Of a DNA stretch of 64,000 bases, positions 16,209 through 25,123 are shown one piece after another; the stretch's first letter is position 1; every line of letters begins with the position of its first letter. A model generated the notes under the pieces. The model saw nothing but the letters and a program-made list of their open reading frames with translations. It searched no databases and was not told where the DNA came from. A program made the position numbers and the translations under genes. This DNA comes from Methanoculleus frigidifontis. GTDB taxonomy: Archaea; Halobacteriota; Methanomicrobia; Methanomicrobiales; Methanoculleaceae. The stretch is taken from positions 62,001 to 126,000 of the forward strand of contig NZ_VCYH01000005.1 of assembly GCF_030464345.1 (NCBI RefSeq), given 5' to 3'.

Positions 16209-17240
16209 CTACGGGATAAAAACCTCTCCGCCTACCACCTTCGTCCACATCGTGGCCATCTCTTTGACCTTCCCGGTCTCGCTCTTCTCGAAGAGGTCAA
16301 GGACGGCGAGATCCGCTCGTCTCTGCAGCAGGGGGGCGAGCATCCGCAGATCTCCGTGGTAGACCTCCACCTGCCGGGCTCCGGCCGCCTCCGCGACCAG
16401 GAGCGGTTCCCCGGCGACCGGCCGCTGCCGCAGGTCGTCGTATCTTCGCAGGATGCGCACTGCATCGATCGCGAGCGTGTCCCGGTTTACTACGATGTTG
16501 CAGGCCGTCCAGAAAGCGGCTGCATACCAGGCGTCGTTGCAGATGACGTGGGGGACACCGGCTGCTGCCGCCGCAATTCCGAGCGTTCCGGCGCCGGAGC
16601 AGGCGTCAACGAGCGTTTTGGGGTTTTTCTGGCGGATAGCCCCGTCCAGGGCACGGATCTTCGGATCATGGCCGCGGGAAAACTCAATGTGGATGGTCGA
16701 CTGCTGCTTGTAGATCACGACCGGCCCTGCGCGCGTCGAGAATATGTCGGCGCGCACGTCACACCCGGCAAGCAGTGTGTGTGTCCTTCCGGCACTGTCG
16801 CGGTCAGGGTCGGTAATGCCGGGCACGCCGTCCCCGGTCTGTACCACGCCCCGCACCTCCGGCACCTCGGCGACGAGCCGGTCTGCGCTCTTTTTCGTGA
16901 TAGCACGAGAGAGGAGCACCAGCGATCGCACCGGGAGGTATGGTGGCTGCTGCAGGGCGTACCCGGGGTGGATGAGGGGGGTTCCCGCCGCGGCGAGCGG
17001 TTCGGTCCCGGAGAGATCCCCTTCCTCGTTCATGATCCGGTAGATATGGGCGAAGACCTCGTCGATGAATCGTTTCCCGCACGAGGGGCACGGTTCTGCC
17101 GGGGCGAGATCGGGTGGAGGTGCGCGTTTGTCAAAGGTGAGCCCCATGCAGTCGGGGCAGGGGGTGAAGATCCGCGGTGCCTCTGTGAGCAGCGACGGAG
17201 CGTCTTCGATGCAGCTCCCTCCGCATACCGGGCAGTACAT
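16209..17240 (-). CDS. SAM-dependent methyltransferase with N-terminal zinc-ribbon region (methanogen type)
   Basis: Protein of 343 residues. The N-terminus has three cysteine pairs (CPVC, CPDC, CPSC) likely to hold zinc. A mixed middle part is followed by a class I methyltransferase core: LVDACSGAGTLGIAAA is motif I, VICNDAWYAAAF the acidic loop, and ADLAVLDLFEK lies where motif IV is expected. The catalytic (N/D)PPY is not obvious, so the substrate (RNA, protein or cofactor) is unknown. Comparable proteins are conserved in methanogens. It is followed by the SRP RNA on the same strand but the RNA has its own promoter-like sequence. Confidence 0.72.
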   Translation of the reverse strand: MYCPVCGGSCIEDAPSLLTEAPRIFTPCPDCMGLTFDKRAPPPDLAPAEPCPSCGKRFIDEVFAHIYRIMNEEGDLSGTEPLAAAGTPLIHPGYALQQPPYLPVRSLVLLSRAITKKSADRLVAEVPEVRGVVQTGDGVPGITDPDRDSAGRTHTLLAGCDVRADIFSTRAGPVVIYKQQSTIHIEFSRGHDPKIRALDGAIRQKNPKTLVDACSGAGTLGIAAAAAGVPHVICNDAWYAAAFWTACNIVVNRDTLAIDAVRILRRYDDLRQRPVAGEPLLVAEAAGARQVEVYHGDLRMLAPLLQRRADLAVLDLFEKSETGKVKEMATMWTKVVGGEVFIP

Positions 17241-17292
17241 GCCACTGCATGCGCTGCGGAAGCATAAAAGGGTGCAGCATCGCCTTGCGCAT

Positions 17293-19206
17293 TTACGGGA
17301 AGAGCAGGGCGATGGCGGTGAGGGCGGTTATATAGGCGAGCGGATAGGACCAGACCATGAACCGGTCGATACGCTCTGCAATTTCCTTCTGCCTCTCCGT
17401 AGCCAGCCATCTCAAATACAGGTTATAGGCAACCGTCGCACCGGTAATCGTGAAAGTGGTAACGAGGATGGTGTCCAGGAATGTGAGGTATCCGAGGCGC
17501 GGCAGATCGTCGGCGATGGTGAAGTTGAATGCAATGAAGAGGAGCAGGTTGGCGCTGGCGATATCGGCCCGTTTCCCGTAGTCCTTGAGGAGGAACGTGA
17601 TATACGTCAGCAGGATGATGATCAGGATGGGCACCAGGATCCGGAGGATGTAGAAGGTCAGGTGGCGGGCCGCCTCGAAGTGGAAGGAGTAACGGGAGTT
17701 CTGCGTGTTTATCTGGACGCTGCTTATGTTGGTATCATATGAAGTGATGTACCACTCCTCCTCACCGAGCTGTCCTCCCACAGCAGTCTTCTCCTCCCAG
17801 GGTACGTAGACGTAGAACTCTTCGGGGTAGAGCGAGTCAACCCTTACGTAGAAGTCCTGGGTATCGAACGGGTAGTTCCTGAAGTTGAAGTCCGGTGCCT
17901 GCAGGAGCGTCCAGAAACGCTCGTAGTAGGTGGCGGTGCCGTCGGGGCGGACCGTGATGTATTGATTCTGCGTCCAGCGCCGTTCCTGCTGGTTGAAGAG
18001 GGTGAACTCGGGCCACCGTTGCCCTTCTGCAGTCACGAACTCGTCGATGCTCCGGTAGACCTTGAACTGGCAGTTGCATTCGTCCGGGCTGAACGCCAGT
18101 GCCGGGTCGGTCCACCGCATCCAGATGTTGCCGACCACGCCGAAGTTCTCGGCCTGCTGGTCGACCGCCGTGATCTGGTCGAGTTCGAACCCGACCATCA
18201 CCCGGATGGGCTCCTCTAGGACCCGGGAGCCCATCGGTGCGGCATCGCCCGCCAGCACGGCAGGCACGTTGAGCCCGACCAGCAGCCGGTAGTCGCCCGT
18301 CGTATTGGCGCCGTTCAGGCTGCGGCTGAAGACCTCGATCTCATTGCCTTCGCTGTCGTCGTCGAAGGTGTACTCGAGGGTGGCGGTACTGCCATCTCCG
18401 GCCGGAACGGCTGCGCTCAGAGGTTTACCGCCAAAGTCCCGCAACACGATGACCGGAATAAGGTTCCCGGACGTCGCCTCGATGAAGGCGTAGAAGGTAT
18501 CGCCCCCGGTGACGGGATTTACGGTGTAGAATGTCGACGTCCTGTTCGCCGTCAGCGTCCCGTCGACTTCCTGCACGGCCATGCCTACCTCTGATGCACC
18601 TCTGTCCAGTACGGCGATAGCGGCACCGGTCGGCTCTGCCTGGCCGCTCAGAACCTGCGGCGCATCGATACCGACCAGCAGGCGGTAGGTGCCGAACGTA
18701 TTCTCCTTTGCCGGGGAGCTGAACAGGAGCAGCCGGTAATCACCGTCGGCAGGGATCGTATACCGAACTGTTGCGTCGTAACCCGCTCCGGAGTCGTCGT
18801 CCCATGCAAGGAAGTACCGGTCGGCAATTTCCGGGATCACCAGGAGCGGATCACGTCCTTCGGCGATGGACCGGTTGACCTCCAGATCGAACTCCCGGCG
18901 TGCCTCTCCCCGGGTCAGGCTCGTGTTCGGGAGAGCCAGGAACGGGTCGAGGTTTCCGCCGGTTCCGTTGGCGTAGATGAAGAGGGTCTCTTCCGCCTGC
19001 AGACCGGGAAGATCAAAAAAGATAACCTGATCCGGTTCTATTCGCCCGGTCAGCTCCTGAATTCCGGCATTTTCCTGTGTCTGGGCACTCACCGCGCCCA
19101 CCAGTACTCCGAGCAGGAGCGCTAGGAGGAGTGTTCTTTCTACTGCACGGGCCCGGCTGTTCCGGGCTCCCTGTTCCCGCACCGGCCAACCGGTCCGGGC
19201 ATGCAT
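17293..19206 (-). CDS. Pentameric ligand-gated ion channel (Cys-loop superfamily) with tandem N-terminal domains
   Basis: Membrane receptor-channel of 637 residues. After a signal peptide (about 24-41) come two similar beta-rich domains (about 45-190 and 190-322), each ending in GTYRLLVGI or GDYRLLVGL followed by VLSG or VLAG. The ligand-binding domain (about 325-513) has the prokaryotic Pro-loop as NYPFDTQ (444-450), without Cys-loop cysteines. M1 (about 515-541), M2 (547-566), the hallmark LPRLGYLTFLD linker into M3 (574-597) and M4 (617-636) follow; LPRL closely resembles GLIC. The extra domains recall DeCLIC-type channels. GGAG before ATG 19206 supports the start. It is expressed alone. 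Ligand and ion selectivity are unknown. Confidence 0.9.
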   Translation of the reverse strand: MHARTGWPVREQGARNSRARAVERTLLLALLLGVLVGAVSAQTQENAGIQELTGRIEPDQVIFFDLPGLQAEETLFIYANGTGGNLDPFLALPNTSLTRGEARREFDLEVNRSIAEGRDPLLVIPEIADRYFLAWDDDSGAGYDATVRYTIPADGDYRLLLFSSPAKENTFGTYRLLVGIDAPQVLSGQAEPTGAAIAVLDRGASEVGMAVQEVDGTLTANRTSTFYTVNPVTGGDTFYAFIEATSGNLIPVIVLRDFGGKPLSAAVPAGDGSTATLEYTFDDDSEGNEIEVFSRSLNGANTTGDYRLLVGLNVPAVLAGDAAPMGSRVLEEPIRVMVGFELDQITAVDQQAENFGVVGNIWMRWTDPALAFSPDECNCQFKVYRSIDEFVTAEGQRWPEFTLFNQQERRWTQNQYITVRPDGTATYYERFWTLLQAPDFNFRNYPFDTQDFYVRVDSLYPEEFYVYVPWEEKTAVGGQLGEEEWYITSYDTNISSVQINTQNSRYSFHFEAARHLTFYILRILVPILIIILLTYITFLLKDYGKRADIASANLLLFIAFNFTIADDLPRLGYLTFLDTILVTTFTITGATVAYNLYLRWLATERQKEIAERIDRFMVWSYPLAYITALTAIALLFP

Positions 19207-19342
19207 TAGATCCGCTCCATCAGCAGTCCAATCACCTCATAGGCGATCTGTATCGGATATATTCTGGATTTGATAGCAGGTTTCGTCGGGTTGCATTGTT
19301 ATTATCAGTGTATTATATTTTTGGGTGTATGCTGCCTATCTG

Positions 19343-20389
19343 TCATTCTGATCGTTCTCCAGTAACTTCGATATCGTCGGACGGCTCCATCAGTATCGCG
19401 AGCCAGCGTGTCTCCTCCGAGCTCGATAGTACCGCCTTTATGAGCAGTGCCAGGGGAGCGCCCAGAAACAGTCCCGGGACGCCGAGCACCAGCCCCCAGG
19501 CGAGGACCGAGAGGATGATCACCAGCGGAGAGATTCGGAGCGCCTGTTCGGCAGGGTACGGCAGGAGCAGGCGGCGGGCTGCGAAGTCGAAGGCGAAGAT
19601 GCCGCCGGCAACGGCGAGCGCTCCCGGAAGGCCGTGCTGGAGCCAGGCAAGCCCGATCGGGGGTACTGAAGCGATAGGCCGGCCGAAGTAGGGAATATAG
19701 CCGAGCACGACGATCAGCACCGCCCAGAGCGCCGGGGCGTCGATCCCGAGGAGCAGCAGGAGAATCGCGATTCCGATGCCGGTTGCAAGGCCGCTTTTCG
19801 TGCGGAGAGCTGCGTATGCGACCAGATTGATTGCAGACCTGTTGAGTTCTGTCCTGGCGTCCGTTCCGAGGCTTTTTTCGAGTTTGCCCCGGATGGAGGC
19901 CACCTCGAGGAGCATGAAGACGGCTACGATCAGGATGACCAGAAAATCGATGACCAGAATGGAGAGTCCGGCGAGGATCTCTCCGAGCGAAGGGATGAGC
20001 AGAGGCTCTGCAGCTGCACCGGGCAGCTCCAGAGAGGTCATGAGCCCGATCTCCGCAAGCCATGCCTGCAGTGTCTCCAGCTGCGCCTGCAGCAGGTTAT
20101 GGTAGGCGGGCAGGGCGCTGTCGAGTTCGATCAGCGACAGGCTAAAGACGGCGACCAGCAGCAGACCGATCCCGGCGATAACACCGGTCATCGCCAGCAC
20201 TGCTGCCAAACTGGGCAGTCCGCGCTCTTCCAGGCGGTGCACTATCGGTGTAACGATGACCGCCAGAATAAATCCGACGAGTACCGGGCTTGCGATCGCG
20301 GCGCCGAGGTGCATGCCGGTGACGACGACGGCAGTGATGACGACGACCCGGGTGAGGGATGCAAGATGGGATGGAGCGGGCATGGTCAC
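19343..20389 (-). CDS. AI-2E family transporter
   Basis: Polytopic membrane protein of 348 residues with about eight hydrophobic segments and the family pattern: two N-terminal helices (PVLVGFILAVIVTPIVHRLEERG), a long extramembrane middle, then ALWAVLIVVLGYIPYFGRPIASVPP and the C-terminal GLVLGVPGLFLGAPLALLIKAVL. Members export diverse small molecules (TqsA) or exchange sodium and protons; the substrate cannot be predicted. A second copy is encoded at 29.3 kb. The ATG at 20383 is an alternative start two codons later. Confidence 0.85.
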   Translation of the reverse strand: MTMPAPSHLASLTRVVVITAVVVTGMHLGAAIASPVLVGFILAVIVTPIVHRLEERGLPSLAAVLAMTGVIAGIGLLLVAVFSLSLIELDSALPAYHNLLQAQLETLQAWLAEIGLMTSLELPGAAAEPLLIPSLGEILAGLSILVIDFLVILIVAVFMLLEVASIRGKLEKSLGTDARTELNRSAINLVAYAALRTKSGLATGIGIAILLLLLGIDAPALWAVLIVVLGYIPYFGRPIASVPPIGLAWLQHGLPGALAVAGGIFAFDFAARRLLLPYPAEQALRISPLVIILSVLAWGLVLGVPGLFLGAPLALLIKAVLSSSEETRWLAILMEPSDDIEVTGERSE

Positions 20390-20452
20390 CTTCTTCTCGC
20401 AGGAGATACGGTCGATTTCGGGGGAGGGGTACCCATGCTACAATCTCCGGAT

Positions 20453-20926
20453 CTACAATCCAAGGAGCTGTTTCTTCTTGGCCCGGAACTCTTCCTCGGT
20501 GATGATCCCTTTATCTCGAAGCCCGGCAAGCTGCTCCAGTTCGTCGATGTAGGACGGTTCGGCGGGCACAGCCCCGGGCGGAGGGGGTGCCGTGGGCGCT
20601 CTGGCAGGCTGCGGCGCCTGTTCTTCTGCCATACCTGCCTCGATTGCGGCCACGTCCCGATCAGTCAGCTCCTGCTCCTCAATGCCGAGGTCGTCCATCG
20701 CCGTGTCGAGCTCCTGCTCGGAGAGGTCTTCGGCCTTTTTGCCCGTATGCTGCTCGATGCGGTCGACATCCCTCTGTGAGAGTTTGATCGCGGCGGCGGT
20801 TCCGCCGACAGCGAGCGCGACCATCCCGCCTACGAGGACTGTCCGCCGTATGGTACGGCGCATGAAGCGGCGTGATGTGCGGCGGGCGGTTCTCCGTGCG
20901 GTCCTCCGGGCTCCCATGCGAAACAT
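20453..20926 (-). CDS. SHOCT-domain membrane-associated protein
   Basis: Protein of 157 residues. The N-terminus is strikingly Arg-rich (MGARRTARRTARRTSRRFMRR), followed by one hydrophobic segment (about 29-47), an acidic helical region, a Pro/Ala linker and a C-terminal SHOCT helix pair (YIDELEQLAGLRDKGIITEEEF, ending KKKQLLGL). SHOCT segments are short oligomerisation helices often joined to membrane parts. The start at 20926 is fixed by GGAGGAGGAAT directly before it. A TATA-like element at 21011-21024 on the minus strand would give a leader of about 65 bases. Confidence 0.75.
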   Translation of the reverse strand: MFRMGARRTARRTARRTSRRFMRRTIRRTVLVGGMVALAVGGTAAAIKLSQRDVDRIEQHTGKKAEDLSEQELDTAMDDLGIEEQELTDRDVAAIEAGMAEEQAPQPARAPTAPPPPGAVPAEPSYIDELEQLAGLRDKGIITEEEFRAKKKQLLGL

Positions 20927-20971
20927 ATTCCTCCTCCATAGGTTGTGATGCGGGCTGTGCGGTGATATCAC

Positions 20972-21302
20972 GCCTCTCCCGCCTCAACCGGTTCAGTCAT
21001 AGGGATCGGTTTTTATAATACTTTCCAGATAATGGCCGTACCTCGTGACCGGCAGTATCGATTGTTTACCTCACCCTGTCTGCCGGGATCATGACCGCAT
21101 CGCCACGGCCGGTGCCGTTGAGGGCAGGGCTCTCAAGCAGCGCCTCGACTGGTGGAGGATACCCGACGATTCCTTTCTCTGGTGCGAAAATAGGTGAATT
21201 GGCTTAAAAGAAGGTTTCTGACGAGTGTCTGGCTCCGGCGTTACTTTTATAGTATCTGCCGACAGCCGGTGCCTTCATCCTCAACTTCAGGAGGGTGTAC
21301 TG
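20972..21302. other. Intergenic region with divergent promoters
   Basis: No convincing gene is seen. On the minus strand GGAAAGTATTATAAAAACC (21009-21027) is a BRE/TATA for the SHOCT gene. On the plus strand CTTTTATAGT (21244-21253) is the probable TATA box of the lipoprotein gene, with AGGAGGG just before its ATG. A short open frame around 21066-21197 (ending WWRIPDDSFLWCENR) has no start or similarity that I recognise. Confidence 0.45.
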
Positions 21303-21521
21303 ATGGTGAAGAGATTGATCCTGGTGATCCTGCTGATGATCATGGCAGCGGCGGTTCTGGTGACAGGGTGTGTTTCCCCGGCGGGGAACGAGACGCCGAC
21401 GGTAACGCCGACCGAAACGATACCGGCCGAAACGACTTCCGTGATGACCCCCGAAGCGACACCGATGGAGACGATACCGGCCGAAACGACGACGGCGGCA
21501 GTCGGGGTGCCGGGGTACTAG
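21303..21521 (+). CDS. Small Thr-rich lipoprotein
   Basis: A 72-residue exported protein: basic start MVKR, a hydrophobic stretch and the lipobox LVTGC (Cys22), so lipid attachment to the membrane surface is likely. The mature part is a low-complexity tail with repeated ETIPAETT units and no fold. AGGAGGG eight bases upstream sets the start, and a TATA box lies at 21244. Possibly a surface stalk or cell-envelope filler; function unknown. Confidence 0.7.
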   Translation: MVKRLILVILLMIMAAAVLVTGCVSPAGNETPTVTPTETIPAETTSVMTPEATPMETIPAETTTAAVGVPGY

Positions 21522-21725
21522 ACCCGGACACAGTTTCTGCCTTTTACTCTTGATGTCGTTCCCGGTCTATCGGCGCATTTCATTGACGGGTCTTCCGGCA
21601 ACACCATCTCCCCCGAAGGGTCGCTACATCCCCCGGTTCTGGAGCGGTTTTCCGGCACCGAAAGGAATTTATCCGTGACACCTCTTAACACGGCGTTCGT
21701 AATCCTGCGCAGTGGAGGGTTTAAG

Positions 21726-24074
21726 ATGTCTGATACATGGAAGGGCACGGTCAATCTCGATATCCGGGATTCGGTGCCTGACTGGGACCCCTACCTGCAG
21801 CCGCAGGCACCGGAAGGTGCCCCCAACGTCCTGATGATCGTCTGGGATGATGTGGGCTACGGGGCAATGGACGTATTCGGCGGACCTATCGAGACGCCCA
21901 CGATGCAGCGTATCGCTGATATGGGCATACGGTACAGCAACTTCCATACCACGGCGCTCTGTTCGCCGACCCGCTCCAGCCTGCTCACCGGCCGCAACGC
22001 AACCAGCAACAACATGGCCTGCATCACTGAGGCTTCAGCGGGTTTTCCAGGGCTTTCCGCCCGGATCCCCTTTGAGAACGGGTTTATCTCGGAGGTGCTG
22101 AACGAACGGGGCTGGAACACGTACGCCATCGGCAAGTGGCACCTGACTCCGGGAGAGGAGACCGATATGTCCTCGTGGAAGGGGCGCTGGCCGCTCGGGC
22201 GGGGATTCGAGCGTTACTACGGTTTCCTCGGCGGGGAGACCAACCAGTGGTACCCCGACATCGTCTACGACAACCACCCCATGGATCAGCCTTACCGCCC
22301 GGATGAGGGCTACCATTTCTCGAAGGATATCGCCGACAGAGCAGTCGAGTTTATCCGCGACTCGAAGGTGATCGCTCCCGAGAAGCCCTGGTTCATGTAC
22401 TTCTGTCCGGGGTGCGCCCATGCGCCGCACCACGTCTTCAAGGAGTGGGCAGACAGGTACAGAGGCCGGTTCGATATGGGCTACGAGAAGATACGGGAGC
22501 AGATCCTGGAGAACCAGAAGAAGATGGGACTATTACCGGAGAACACCGATCTATCGCCCATCAACCCTCACGGCGAGCCGGCCACGACCGGGCCGGACGG
22601 CCAGCCATGGCCTCCTCTCGATTTCGTACCTCCCTGGGAATCGCTGAACGAAGATGAAAAGAGGCTTTTTATCCGCATGGCAGAGGTGTATGCCGGCTTC
22701 GTCACGTATACCGATGCCCAGATCGGGCGGATCCTCGACTATCTCGAAGGGTCCGGGCAGCTTGAGAATACCATAATCGTCGTTGTATCCGACAACGGCG
22801 GCAGTGCCGAGGGCGGTCCCAGCGGTTCCTTCAACGAGAGCAAGTTCTTCAATAACGTCCCCGATACGGTCGAGGCGAACCTGCCGCACATCGACGAGCT
22901 CGGCGGCCCCGGGGCGTACAACCACTACTGCAGCGGCTGGGCGTGGGCATTCGACACTCCGTTCCCGTACTGGAAACGGTTTGCCGGGTACGAGGGCGGG
23001 ATCGCGGATATGTGCCTGGTTGCGTGGCCCCGCGGCATCGGTGCCCGCGGAGAGCTACGCCACCAGTATATCCACGCCGTCGATATCGTCCCGACGCTCT
23101 ACGACCTGCTGGGCATTGAGCCGCCGAAGGTGCTGAAGGGCTATACCCAGAGCCCGATCGAGGGGGAGAGTTTCAAGGCAAGCTTCGGCGATCCCGATGC
23201 GCCAGGAAGGGAGATCCAGTTCTACGCGATGCTCGGCCAGAGGGCGGTCTACCACCAGGGCTGGCTGGCAAACACCGTCCACCCGCCCATCTCCGGGTGG
23301 GGCAACTACGCACATGACGTCTGGGAGCTCTACAACCTGAAGGAGGATAGAGCCCAGATGCGGAACCTTGCAGACGAGAAGAAAGACATGCTTGAGCTCC
23401 TCAAGGGGCTCTGGTTCTACTATGCAGGGGTCTACAACGGCATGCCGCTTGATGACCGCAGCGCACTGGAGATCATTTCGACACCGCGTCCCCAGCCGTC
23501 CGGACCCAGGAACCGTTACGTCTACTATCCGGGGACCGCCGAGGTTCCTGAGTCGGTGGCCGTCAGTATCCGGGGGCGATCGTATACGATCGCGGCTGGT
23601 GCCGTCATCGACGGGCCGGAGGCGCAGGGGGTGCTGTTCGCCCACGGAGGTGTCGGCGGCGGCCACAGCCTCTACATCGCCGACGGGCGGCTTCACTACG
23701 TCTACAACTGGCTCGGGGACGCGATCCAGAAGTTCTCCTCGAATGGCACCGTGCCAACCGGCCGGCACGTCTTCACCGCGGAATTTGCCAGGGACGGAGA
23801 GGATACGGAGACGAAGAGCGCTCTAGGCACCCTTACGCTCTACATAGACATGAAGAAGGTGGGAGAGGGACGGATCAAGACTCAGCCGGGATTCTTCGCC
23901 CTCACCGGCGACGGTCTCTGTGTCGGCCGGGATAGCGGATCGCCGGTATCGCCGGACTACTCCGCACCCTTCGCCTTTACGGGTGGAACCATCGATCGGG
24001 TGGTGATCGATGTCAGCGGTGAGCATTATGTCGACCATGAGAAGGAAGTGGCGGCATGGATCGTGCGGGATTAA
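21726..24074 (+). CDS. Arylsulfatase (type I sulfatase)
   Basis: Formylglycine-dependent sulfatase of 782 residues. The metal site DDVGYGAMDVFGG starts at 41, the signature CSPTRSSLLTGR at 79 (Cys79 is the residue converted to formylglycine) and the second signature follows in IGKWHLTPG; WFMYFCPGCAHAPHH and VVSDNGGS supply further active-site residues. The C-terminal 200 residues form a separate beta-rich domain. There is no signal peptide, so the enzyme is cytoplasmic as encoded. ATG 21726 is chosen for the GGAGGG before it; an in-frame start at 21675 lacks one. A GAAAGGAATTTATCC element at about 21660 may be the promoter. No maturase gene is visible in the window. Confidence 0.9.
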   Translation: MSDTWKGTVNLDIRDSVPDWDPYLQPQAPEGAPNVLMIVWDDVGYGAMDVFGGPIETPTMQRIADMGIRYSNFHTTALCSPTRSSLLTGRNATSNNMACITEASAGFPGLSARIPFENGFISEVLNERGWNTYAIGKWHLTPGEETDMSSWKGRWPLGRGFERYYGFLGGETNQWYPDIVYDNHPMDQPYRPDEGYHFSKDIADRAVEFIRDSKVIAPEKPWFMYFCPGCAHAPHHVFKEWADRYRGRFDMGYEKIREQILENQKKMGLLPENTDLSPINPHGEPATTGPDGQPWPPLDFVPPWESLNEDEKRLFIRMAEVYAGFVTYTDAQIGRILDYLEGSGQLENTIIVVVSDNGGSAEGGPSGSFNESKFFNNVPDTVEANLPHIDELGGPGAYNHYCSGWAWAFDTPFPYWKRFAGYEGGIADMCLVAWPRGIGARGELRHQYIHAVDIVPTLYDLLGIEPPKVLKGYTQSPIEGESFKASFGDPDAPGREIQFYAMLGQRAVYHQGWLANTVHPPISGWGNYAHDVWELYNLKEDRAQMRNLADEKKDMLELLKGLWFYYAGVYNGMPLDDRSALEIISTPRPQPSGPRNRYVYYPGTAEVPESVAVSIRGRSYTIAAGAVIDGPEAQGVLFAHGGVGGGHSLYIADGRLHYVYNWLGDAIQKFSSNGTVPTGRHVFTAEFARDGEDTETKSALGTLTLYIDMKKVGEGRIKTQPGFFALTGDGLCVGRDSGSPVSPDYSAPFAFTGGTIDRVVIDVSGEHYVDHEKEVAAWIVRD

Positions 24075-24372
24075 CACCTCCGCTCCCGAATTCCCGAAGG
24101 GCAGACGGACCGGGCAAATGGAACCGTGCTTCACGAGGAGGCGACTGACATCGTCCGAGCCCGGATCCCGCCACCTGCCTGGGGGAGTGCTTGCGGGAGG
24201 CTGCTACCGAGCTCTAAGAGACTCTGCAGCCTGCACTCTCTGAGATAGTCGACGATGTCCTCCTCGGCGAATTCCGTGAGCTTTCGCTCCGGCAGGGAGG
24301 TGGATTCCCTCCTGCCGGTGTGGTTCCCGGTGCGGTGCAAGCCCGCCACCACCCTGTTGCCCGAAAAAATGA
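24075..24372. other. Intergenic region with a hairpin; no gene assigned
   Basis: A GC-rich gap between convergent genes. The inverted repeat CCGGCAGG (24289-24296) and CCTGCCGG (24311-24318) can form a hairpin, perhaps ending one of the two genes. An open minus-strand frame (24131-24352) contains LTEFAEEDIVDYLRE but has no clear start or family. Confidence 0.35.
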
Positions 24373-24894
24373 CTACGGGGAGGGGGGCGGCACTTCTGCC
24401 TTTGCCGGCAGCCCGGTGCCGAACGCCTCCCGGAGGCGCTCCTCCTCCTCGCCCGAGAGTGATGTCTTGATGACGGTGCCGTGGTACTCCTTGATGGCGT
24501 CGACCACCTTGTCCGGCGTCATCTTCTTGATCAGCAGAAAGATGGCCGAACTCCCGGGCTGGACGTTCTCGGCCACTTCCTTGATGAATTTGTCGTCGAT
24601 GCCGTAGTCGGAGAGACGGGCCCCGATGGCGCCGGCGATCGCCCCTATCGCCAGGCCGAAGATCGGCATGAAGAAGATGAGCCCGATCAGCAGCCCCCAG
24701 AAGGCGCCGGAGAGCGCTCCGAGGCCGACCAGATCGGTGCTCTGTTTTATCTCGGTCTTTCCGTCTTTGTGGTGGACGACGACGACCAGATCCTCAAGCT
24801 CGATAACGTGCTCCTTTGTCAGGTCTGCTAGTTTATCCCGAACCGTATAGGCCGTGGATTCATCATCATACGCAATAACAACAAGGTCGCTCAT
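24373..24894 (-). CDS. DUF1269-family membrane protein
   Basis: Protein of 173 residues. The N-terminal half is an alpha/beta domain (LVVIAYDDESTAYTVRDKLADL, then VVVVHHKDGKTEI) and the centre is a Gly-rich hydrophobic hairpin (ALSGAFWGLLIGLIFF, then IGAIAGAIGARLSDYG) characteristic of DUF1269, followed by PGSSAIFLLIKKM and a helical end. The function of the family is unknown. An AT-rich TATA element (24991-25000) is shared with the divergent cardiolipin synthase gene. Confidence 0.85.
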   Translation of the reverse strand: MSDLVVIAYDDESTAYTVRDKLADLTKEHVIELEDLVVVVHHKDGKTEIKQSTDLVGLGALSGAFWGLLIGLIFFMPIFGLAIGAIAGAIGARLSDYGIDDKFIKEVAENVQPGSSAIFLLIKKMTPDKVVDAIKEYHGTVIKTSLSGEEEERLREAFGTGLPAKAEVPPPSP

Positions 24895-24990
24895 AGTACC
24901 TCCCGCAGGTATCCTCCCATCCGGTCAACCCCCGGGAGGATTGGCACATGGCGGATACGCGCGAGTATGCTGGCACAATCCATACATAGG

Positions 24991-25000
24991 AATATATAAT
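24991..25000. promoter_or_regulatory. AT-rich TATA element between DUF1269 and cls
   Basis: AATATATAAT reads as a TATA box on both strands, about 100 bases before the DUF1269 start. A second candidate for the plus gene is CCTATATCT at about 25023. Confidence 0.35.
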
Positions 25001-25123
25001 TACCCCTGCCGCCCGAAAGATACCTATATCTCCCGGGGAAGAGAGGTTGTAATGCAGCCTGATGCTCGAAGAATGCCCTTTTCGCGTCCCGGAGCGTGAC
25101 GGCCGCGGCAAGGAGTCGTTGGT

